Below are positions 58,257 to 64,000 of a stretch of 64,000 nucleotides of DNA, in pieces (the first letter of the stretch is position 1; the number at the start of each line of letters is the position of its first letter). The position numbers and the translations under genes are program-made. The notes below the pieces were generated by a model. It was not told where the DNA came from and ran no database searches. It saw only the letters and a program-made list of their open reading frames with translations. The DNA lies in contig CAWFPP010000003.1 in the NCBI GenBank assembly GCA_963817735.1, positions 475,107 through 539,106 on the forward strand, written 5' to 3'. Source of the stretch: Bog-473 sp963817735. GTDB lineage: Bacteria; Actinomycetota; Acidimicrobiia; Acidimicrobiales; RAAP-2.

Positions 58257-59910
58257 GCACGCGTCAAAGGGTCGCCGTCGTCACGGGTGGCGGGGGGGAA
58301 TCGGCGCTGGCGTGGCCGCGCAGCTGGGTCGTGACGGTTGGTTCGTCGTGACCGTCGACCCCCTGGTCACCCTCGATGGCACGGACCAGCTTCCGAAACC
58401 CGAGGAGACCACTGCCGACCGCATCGTCGCGGCCGGTGGCTCCGCCCGGGCCACCTCGGTATCGGTCACGGATGGTGAAGCGCTTCGTACCTTGTTTCGG
58501 GAGATCGACGTCGAGTTCGGCGGACTCGATGCCGTCGTCAATGTCGCCGGCATCACGCGCCAGACCTACTTCGGGCGGGGCACGGAAGAGGATTGGCAGG
58601 CGGTCCTCGCCGTGCACCTGCAGGGCTACCTCAACGTGCTGCAGGCGGCGTTGCCGATCATGGCCGCGGCCGGGTTCGGCCGCGTCCTCGGGGTCACCTC
58701 TGGCTCCGGCTGGCGAGCCGCCGATGCCGGTGCGTACAGCTGCGCCAAGCGTGCCGTTGCCGCCCTGACGTGGCAGCTGGGAAAGGAAGCGCCGGCGGGA
58801 GTGACCGTCAACGCCATGTCACCCATCGCGATGACCCGCATGATGGCGTCCGCCCTCGAACGCGCCCGAAAGGCGGGCCAGTCGGGCGGCGGCGGCATCT
58901 CGTTCCTGACGGTGCCGGAACCGGAGGATCTCGGCCCTTTCGCCGCCTACCTCGTGAGCGAGGAATTCGATTGGTGCTCCGGCGAGGTCTTCTTCGCCGG
59001 GGGGCCCGAAGTGGCCGTCGTCGAGGAACCCCGTCTGATGGAGGTGCTCCGCACGGACCACGCGGTATCGCTCGCCCGAGTGCTGGACGAGATCCTTCCC
59101 ACTGCGTTCGCCAAAGCCGAGAGCCAGCAGGCGAGCGGGGGCGGGGGCAACCCTCGCTTCGGCCCGATCTTCGACGAACCGGACTCTGCGGGTGGCGCCC
59201 CGTCGCAGGTGCAATCCTGCGTCGTCGTCTCCGATCGTCCGGAGCTGGCCGCGTCTCTCTGTGCTGCCCTGGAGACTCGATCGATCAAGTGCCACCGGCT
59301 CGAAGTCGCTCACGGCTTCGGCGAAGCCGCCGATGCCCTGCGCTCCGCCGTGGAGGGCATCGGTCCCATGGACGCGCTCGTTCTCGCTCCTGCCAGTCGT
59401 CGGCCGACAGAGTCGCCGACGGAAGGCTGGGGCAGCGTGCTCGCCGAGCACTCCGGCATCGTCGAGTACCTCCATACAGACGCCGGATGGGCACGTGCGG
59501 CCGCGGATTACGCGGCCGACGCATCCCGTCCTGTGCGGCTCGTGACCCTCACCGACGCCACCACGGCCGGGGGACGAAGCCGTGCCCAAGCCGCGGTCCA
59601 GCACGCGCGCGTCGCCACGACCGCCACCGAAGGGCGTGTGACGGCCTTCGCCGTGAGCCTCGAAGCTCCAGAGGGCGCCGCCAGCAATCCGTCCGGCGAG
59701 CTGGTCGCCCACATCCTCGGCCGACCAGACGCTTCCGCACTCGCCGGCGCGGAGCTGGTGCTCGGCCCCGGCTGGCTCGGCCTCCGCAGCCACCCCCGGC
59801 CGACCGGCAGCATCACCTTCGGTGGTCCCGCCCTCCCCGACTGGCTCGACAGAATCCTTCAGGAGATCGTCGGAGCCGCCGGTCACCCGGCACACGGAGC
59901 GGTCCGATGA
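58253..59910 (+). pseudogene. Two-domain SDR protein, frameshifted in a G7 run at 58292-58298
   Basis: GTG 58253 overlaps the BVMO stop and gives STRQRVAVVTGGGG. To continue into the SDR cofactor loop (GIGAGVAAQLGRDGW) one base must be added in the G run; as given, the frame leaves the family after 14 codons and the remaining frame begins only at 58312. From there: VAGITRQTYFG, TSGSGWRAADAGAYSCAKRA (Ser, Tyr, Lys), VNAMSPIAMTRMM. After residue about 280 comes a second, degenerate Rossmann-like half (QSCVVVSDRPELAASLCAALE, GPMDALVLAPASRR) without catalytic residues. The homopolymer makes a sequencing error likely; slippage is also possible. Couples to the amidohydrolase (ATGA). Confidence 0.82.
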
Positions 59911-60773
59911 CCGAGAGACCCACCCGGGTGGTGGACGCCCACGTCCATATCTGGGATCCGGCGCGTACCGATTGGTATCCCTACCTGTCTCATCCTCAGG
60001 CGCCGCAAAGCGCAGATGCGTCGCGCATGTTCCGGGCCTTCGACGTTGCCACCTATCGGGCCGAGTCGGCTGGGTGGAACGTCGAGAAGTTCGTCAACGT
60101 CGCCGCGGCGACCGGCCGCCACTCAATCGAAGAGACGCTGCACCTCGACAGCGAGGTAGGCGCCGCCGGCGGCCCCGATGCGATCATCGGCGGCCTTCCT
60201 CCGACCGAGACGGTGGCCGATGCTGTCGCGCTGCTGGATCAGCAGATGACGGCGACGCGCTTCCGCGGCGTCCGCCCCATGGGACGGCACGAAGGACCTG
60301 TCCCCGACGCCGGTGTGCTCCAGGCGCTCCAAGAGCGGGACCTGCTCTTCGAGCTGATGACGCACCCCGATCAACTGAAGGTGGCCGCCGAGCAGCTCGG
60401 AGGATTCGGTGACCTGCTGGTCGTCGTGGAGCACACGGGCTGGCCACGCTCGGATTCCGAGGAAGAGCGCTCGCTCTGGCGCGAGGGTATCGACGCGCTC
60501 GCCGGCATTGGTGACAACGTCGTGTGCAAGCTTTCGGGGCTCGCGATGCCCCTGGAGTCGATGCGCGTCGATGCCTTCGCACCCTGGCTCGAATATGCCA
60601 TTGCCGCATTCGGTGTCGACCGCTGCATGTTCGCCAGCAACTTCCCGGTGGACTCGATGTACGGCACCTACGATCAGCTCTACGAGGTCTACAGCGCAGT
60701 GACAGCCGGCCTTGACGATGCATCCCGCGGAAAGCTCTTCGCCGAGAATGCGGAGCGCATCTATCGCTGCTAG
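59907..60773 (+). CDS. Amidohydrolase_2-family metal-dependent hydrolase (short form)
   Basis: 288 aa. VVDAHVHIWDPARTDWYPYL (HxH metal motif), NVEKFVNVAAATGRHSIEET, TRFRGVRPMGRHEG, LLVVVEHTGWPRS (His), NVVCKLSGLAMP, and CMFASNFPVDSMYGTY (the usual Asp in GSDxP is Asn here). This is the compact lactonase/dicarboxylate hydrolase-like branch of PF04909. The start overlaps the double SDR stop, so it is third gene of a BVMO-SDR-amidohydrolase operon. Ketone to lactone to hydroxy-acid is a sensible order (inference). Confidence 0.91.
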   Translation: MTERPTRVVDAHVHIWDPARTDWYPYLSHPQAPQSADASRMFRAFDVATYRAESAGWNVEKFVNVAAATGRHSIEETLHLDSEVGAAGGPDAIIGGLPPTETVADAVALLDQQMTATRFRGVRPMGRHEGPVPDAGVLQALQERDLLFELMTHPDQLKVAAEQLGGFGDLLVVVEHTGWPRSDSEEERSLWREGIDALAGIGDNVVCKLSGLAMPLESMRVDAFAPWLEYAIAAFGVDRCMFASNFPVDSMYGTYDQLYEVYSAVTAGLDDASRGKLFAENAERIYRC

Positions 60774-60870
60774 CGGGAACGGCATCCATCGGATCCGAGG
60801 GCGTTGCCGCGAAAGCGGAGCCGGCTTATTCTCGTCTCCGGATGCTGCACCACGTCGGCCCACATTCCGT

Positions 60871-60883
60871 TAGCTTGACCGGG
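60871..60883 (+). promoter_or_regulatory. -10-like TAGCTT just before a GTG start: possible leaderless promoter
   Basis: TAGCTT (60871-60876) fits TANNNT and lies 6 nt before the GTG at 60883. Transcription would then begin at or next to the start codon, giving a leaderless mRNA of the kind common in actinobacteria. No ribosome binding site is present and no clear -35 is seen. The same hexamer occurs at 41464 upstream of the KstD-like gene. Confidence 0.35.
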
Positions 60884-61947
60884 TGACTACTCCCCCCCGC
60901 ATGAAGAAGCAGGAACAGGAGGATGCCTCGCCGGAGATCGTGGAGGTCGTACCGGGGATCGTGCGCCTGCAGCTCCCGATCGATTTCACAGGCCTTGGAC
61001 ACGTCAATACCTATGCGCTCGAGGATGACCGCGGTTTTGCCCTGGTGGATCCCGGGCTTCCAGGGGAAGCGTCTTGGACGGCCCTCCGGGGGCGAATGGA
61101 CGATGCCGGTATCCCACTTCGCCGGGTCCATACGGTGGTGATCACCCACTCGCACCCGGACCATTTCGGGGGTGCTGGGCTCTTGGCGCAAGAGAGCGGG
61201 GCCGAGATCGTGGCGTCGGACCGATTCCGCACCTTTTTCGACGTGGCCGACCTCGACGACCGCGAATTGCAGGCCGCCGACGACATCGATGCCCGCGAGA
61301 ACCCCATTCCGAGGCTGCACTTCGACCACCCTTCCCCGTGGGGCGGCTCGACTCTTGGCCCACCCCCGAAGGAGCGGGCCCAACTTCTGGCCAACAGGGA
61401 GGCTTTCGATCGGTGGTTCAAGGCACCTCGGCCGTCACGACGGGTGGCCGATCTGGACCACATCAGCCTGGGCGGCAAGGACTGGGTCGGGCTGTTCACT
61501 CCTGGACACACGGACGACCACCTCTGCCTCTACGACGAGGAGGGCGGCGTCCTCCTCTCGGGCGACCAGGTATTGCCGACGATCACGCCACACATTTCCG
61601 GCATCATCCCGAATGACCCACTGGCTCAGTACATCGAATCCCTCGATCGCCTGGCCGGCCTGCCCTACGTCGAGACCGTGCTGCCCGCCCACGGCCAGCC
61701 CTTCACGGACCTTGCGGGCCGCACGGCGGAGATCAAGGTCCATCACGAAGAGCGGCTGGAGCAGCTGCGGCAGTTCTGCGATGTCCCTAGTTGGACCAAC
61801 GTCGTCGACCTTTCCCACCAGCTGTTCGCTCCGCGGTCGTGGGGATCGATGGCCGAAGCAGAGACCTATGCCCACCTGGAACGTCTTCGAGCCCTGGGGC
61901 AGGTCAAGTCACGTGAAGATGCAGGAGTCATCTACTACCGGGTGTGA
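60883..61947 (+). CDS. Metallo-beta-lactamase-fold hydrolase
   Basis: 354 aa from GTG 60883. The metal motif is VITHSHPDHFGGAGLL (His89, His91, Asp93, His94). Further ligands are in GLFTPGHTDDHLCLY (His), GVLLSGDQVLP (Asp) and VLPAHGQPF (His). The C-terminal winged-helix-like segment (HHEERLEQLRQFCD ... EAETYAHLERLRALGQV) resembles LACTB2-type MBL proteins. Likely a thioesterase, lactonase or similar hydrolase. It stands between the amidohydrolase and the MFS gene with its own probable leaderless start. Substrate unknown. Confidence 0.92.
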   Translation: MTTPPRMKKQEQEDASPEIVEVVPGIVRLQLPIDFTGLGHVNTYALEDDRGFALVDPGLPGEASWTALRGRMDDAGIPLRRVHTVVITHSHPDHFGGAGLLAQESGAEIVASDRFRTFFDVADLDDRELQAADDIDARENPIPRLHFDHPSPWGGSTLGPPPKERAQLLANREAFDRWFKAPRPSRRVADLDHISLGGKDWVGLFTPGHTDDHLCLYDEEGGVLLSGDQVLPTITPHISGIIPNDPLAQYIESLDRLAGLPYVETVLPAHGQPFTDLAGRTAEIKVHHEERLEQLRQFCDVPSWTNVVDLSHQLFAPRSWGSMAEAETYAHLERLRALGQVKSREDAGVIYYRV

Positions 61948-62216
61948 CCAAAGCGGACGGATCAGCTGCCGAGAGGATCGGTCGCGGTGGACCCGGACCT
62001 GACACCCAGAACGGCAAGCGTCATTCATAGGGGCGCTCATCGACGAAACGCAAGTGACGCTCGCCATCGTCGGCTCTATCGTTGGAGAGGAATCGGTGCT
62101 CCTCGTCCTCTCGGGTGTTGACCTCCAGCGCGAGGGCCGCCGTATGCCGTACAAGCGATTGTCCACTGCATGCGAGGTCATCTCCGGGTGTCCCGGCTGA
62201 CAGAAAGGAGCGGTCG

Positions 62217-63806
62217 ATGACCACGGATGCGCTATCGGGCCGATCCGACCAGGTGGCCAACTATGAGCGGCGCTGGTGGATCCTCGCCGTACTCGGAGTG
62301 GCCCAGCTCATGGTGATTCTGGACAACACGATCATCAATATCGCTCTCCCGACAGCACAACATGAGCTCCAATTCTCCAATGCCGACCGACAGTGGGTCG
62401 TCACTGCGTACTCTTTGGCTTTCGGAAGCCTGCTGCTCCTCGGCGGTCGGATCGGTGACATCTTCGGACGAAAGCGCACGCTCCTCGTCGGTTTGATCGG
62501 CTTTGCCGGTGCTTCGGCGGTTGGTGGTTCCTCGACCGGGTTTGCGATGCTCGTCATCGCCCGCGGTGTCCAGGGAGGCTTTGCAGCTCTGCTCGCCCCT
62601 TCGGTGCTCGCGCTTTTGAACACCACCTTCACCGACCTGAATGAACGCGGCAGGGCGTTCGGAATTTACGGCGCGATTGCCGGAGCCGGAGGGGCTATCG
62701 GACTGCTGCTCGGCGGAATCCTGACCACCTACGTGTCGTGGCGCTGGACGTTGTTCATCAACCTCTTCTTCGCGGCCATCGCTGTCACGGGCACAATGCT
62801 CTGGCTGAAGAACGACAAGGGCGCATATCGGGACCCGATCGATATTCCTGGTCTGCTGCTGGTCACCGCTGGACTGTTCAGCCTCGTCTTCGGTCTCTCC
62901 CATGCCGAGACGACGTCCTGGAGCGACACCTACACGATCGGGTTCCTCGTTCTCGGCGTCGTCCTGCTCGCGGCGTTTGCCCTCCTTGAGAGCCGTGTGA
63001 CCTTTCCCCTGCTTCCGCCCCGAATCGTGCGCAACCGGACCCGAGGCGGATCGATGCTTGCGATGCTCTTTGCCAGCGCCGGCCTCTTCGGGATCTTCCT
63101 CTTCCTGACCTACTATCTGCAGGAGATCCTCGACTTCAGTCCGATCAAGACGGGGATCGCCTTTCTGCCGCTCGTCGCCGGATTGGTGGTCGTGTCCCAG
63201 GTCTCCAATCGTGTGCTGCTCCCGAAGTTCGGGCCAAAGGCGGTGGTCCCGACAGGATTGCTGCTGGCTGCGATCGCCATGCTCCTGCTCCACGGGGTCG
63301 GGCTCGAGAATTCCTACCTCGGCCGCGTGTTGCCCTCGTTGCTGATTCTCGGGATCGGACTCGGACTCGGTCTGGCACCAGCCTTCAGCACGGCGACGCT
63401 CGGTCTGGGACCAAACGATGCCGGCGTTGGGTCAGCCGCGCTGAACACCACCCAGCAGGTGGGTGGCTCGATCGGCGTGGCGCTTCTGAATACTTTGGCC
63501 GCGAGTGCCACCACCGCGTATCTGGTCGGTCATGCACCGAGTCCGAACATCCTGGAGGCATCTGCGCTGCACGGCTACACCACAGCCTTCCTGTGGTCAT
63601 CGCTCTTCTTCGCGGCGGGAGCGGTTATTGCTGGACTGGTGCTTCAGCGGGGGAGCCTGCGGGACCTGACGAAAGCGACCGCGCCGGAGCGCGGCAGCGA
63701 AAGAGAAATGCATGCCCCGGACCACCTACGCACCACCTGTTGGCATTGTGGGCTTGCGCATTCAGGTGGTAGGTCTGACGGAGGTGTGAACACCAGGGCT
63801 CTGTAG
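62217..63806 (+). CDS. MFS drug/proton antiporter, DHA2 (14-TM, EmrB/QacA-like)
   Basis: 529 aa from ATG 62217 with AAAGGAG 7 nt upstream. TM1 motif VILDNTIINIALPTAQHEL (DHA2 motif D1), GGRIGDIFGRKR (motif A), ARGVQGGFAALLAP (motif B) and GGAIGLLLGGIL (motif C). About 14 hydrophobic spans follow, to AGAVIAGLVL. It exports hydrophobic compounds using the proton gradient. Codons use A/T in the third position much more than the genes before 60 kb. The last 32 residues (HAPDHLRTTCWHCGLAHSGG...) are hydrophilic, Cys/His-containing and unlike the family, and overlap an inverted repeat, so the original end may have been replaced. Confidence 0.92.
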   Translation: MTTDALSGRSDQVANYERRWWILAVLGVAQLMVILDNTIINIALPTAQHELQFSNADRQWVVTAYSLAFGSLLLLGGRIGDIFGRKRTLLVGLIGFAGASAVGGSSTGFAMLVIARGVQGGFAALLAPSVLALLNTTFTDLNERGRAFGIYGAIAGAGGAIGLLLGGILTTYVSWRWTLFINLFFAAIAVTGTMLWLKNDKGAYRDPIDIPGLLLVTAGLFSLVFGLSHAETTSWSDTYTIGFLVLGVVLLAAFALLESRVTFPLLPPRIVRNRTRGGSMLAMLFASAGLFGIFLFLTYYLQEILDFSPIKTGIAFLPLVAGLVVVSQVSNRVLLPKFGPKAVVPTGLLLAAIAMLLLHGVGLENSYLGRVLPSLLILGIGLGLGLAPAFSTATLGLGPNDAGVGSAALNTTQQVGGSIGVALLNTLAASATTAYLVGHAPSPNILEASALHGYTTAFLWSSLFFAAGAVIAGLVLQRGSLRDLTKATAPERGSEREMHAPDHLRTTCWHCGLAHSGGRSDGGVNTRAL

Positions 63807-64000
63807 CTTCGGGAGAAGGCCCAACCTGCCTCACCGTTCGGGGTGGGATGGACGTCTAACGATCCGATGCGTGACACCGGACTCTTGGGGGATTCCTCGC
63901 CGTTAAAGATGGCCACCGCGGCCCCGGTGATATCAAGCTCGGCCAAGAGCTCGACGATGGTCTTGAGCGCTTGCGCCAGCTGAGACTGTCCAACCTTCTG
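63644..64000 (-). CDS. Open frame running off the right edge, unrecognised
   Basis: The minus strand is open from the window end down to 63644. Reading from the edge: QKVGQSQLAQALKTIVELLA, then ELDITGAAVAIFNGEESPKS, then a less convincing stretch after about 63850. The first 50 residues have an amphipathic helix and sensible composition, so the gene may be real and simply end earlier in another frame, or be decaying. Its last part overlaps the MFS tail on the other strand. I do not recognise a family. Confidence 0.3.
   Translation of the reverse strand, partial: QKVGQSQLAQALKTIVELLAELDITGAAVAIFNGEESPKSPVSRIGSLDVHPTPNGEAGWAFSRSYRALVFTPPSDLPPECASPQCQQVVRRWSGACISLSLPRSGAVAFVRSRRLPR
63724..63774. 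repeat. Imperfect inverted repeat in the MFS tail
   Basis: ACCTACgcacCACCTG (63724-63739) pairs with CAGGTGGTAGGT (63763-63774): 12 complementary bases with a 4-nt bulge, loop 23 nt. There is no U-run, so it is not a classic terminator. It coincides with the point where the MFS protein stops resembling its family, which could mark the edge of an insertion or deletion (inference). Confidence 0.4.

Noticed and set aside
61948..62216. Several short frames in the gap before the MFS gene
   Set aside because: Low-complexity Arg/Ser translations without start signals; the gap more likely holds the MFS promoter, although no clear -35/-10 was found.

Overview
The window is high-G+C DNA from an actinomycete-type bacterium. 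Signs of this are the many GTG and TTG starts, stop/start overlaps of the ATGA and GTGA type, an F420-type luciferase-like oxidoreductase, an Rpf-like transglycosylase, CoA-based side-chain catabolism genes and TANNNT-type promoters. Genus cannot be read from this sequence; an Acidimicrobiia- or Mycobacteriales-like soil or aquatic lineage is an inference. No rRNA, tRNA, CRISPR array or complete insertion sequence was seen. Nearly all of the window is a catabolic gene cluster for a hydrophobic polycyclic or isoprenoid-like substrate (steroid, terpenoid or similar). The exact substrate is not determined.

Layout. 0-6 kb: edge of an acyl-CoA synthetase (-), then a P450 / DHDPR-like reductase / FMN reductase / CMD-family operon (+), a zinc alcohol dehydrogenase (-) and a luciferase-like oxidoreductase (+). 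5.7-13.7 kb: a repeat-rich control region, membrane fatty acid desaturase, TetR, P450-SDR pair, secreted alpha/beta-hydrolase, and a thiolase-DUF35 pair (the Ltp2-type aldolase arrangement) followed by a class II aldolase-like protein. 13.7-18.6 kb (-): SDR, CMD, Rieske oxygenase, SnoaL-like, P450, ABM monooxygenase. 18.8-32.4 kb: Baeyer-Villiger monooxygenase, cyclase, amidohydrolase, HSD17B4-like SDR, acyl-CoA dehydrogenase, a 2-oxoacid dehydrogenase E1 pair, two SDRs, TetR, acyl-CoA ligase and a large alpha/beta-hydrolase. 32.4-41.4 kb (-): ABC substrate-binding protein, MarR, a fused double CaiB CoA-transferase, a crotonase, two M24 proteins and an amidohydrolase, probably one operon behind a clear -35/-10 promoter. 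41.5-49.4 kb: KstD-like flavoprotein, [3Fe-4S] ferredoxin facing a P450, SDR, a Rieske gene relic, Ohr, a bicovalent-flavin oxidase and a GGDEF protein. 49.6-54.4 kb: arylsulfatase and a split CaiB pair. 54.4-64 kb: a small conserved protein, Rpf-like protein, second BVMO with double SDR and amidohydrolase, MBL hydrolase and a DHA2 MFS transporter.

How the genes may work together: P450s, the Rieske oxygenase and BVMOs would oxygenate or open rings. SDRs and the KstD-like flavoprotein would oxidise or desaturate. Amidohydrolases, alpha/beta-hydrolases, the MBL protein, the sulfatase and the cyclase would hydrolyse. FadD-type ligases, CaiB transferases, ACAD, crotonase, SDR and thiolase-DUF35 would activate and shorten side chains as CoA esters.

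Most notable signals: (1) a shared TGTACCGAC operator core in four promoter regions, once exactly between a -35 and a -10; (2) fused and split versions of an asymmetric two-subunit CaiB transferase in which only one half keeps the expected Asp; (3) a tandem M24 pair with one member stripped of metal ligands; (4) a Rieske gene relic in which the first and last codons are joined; (5) three frameshifts, all in SDR genes.
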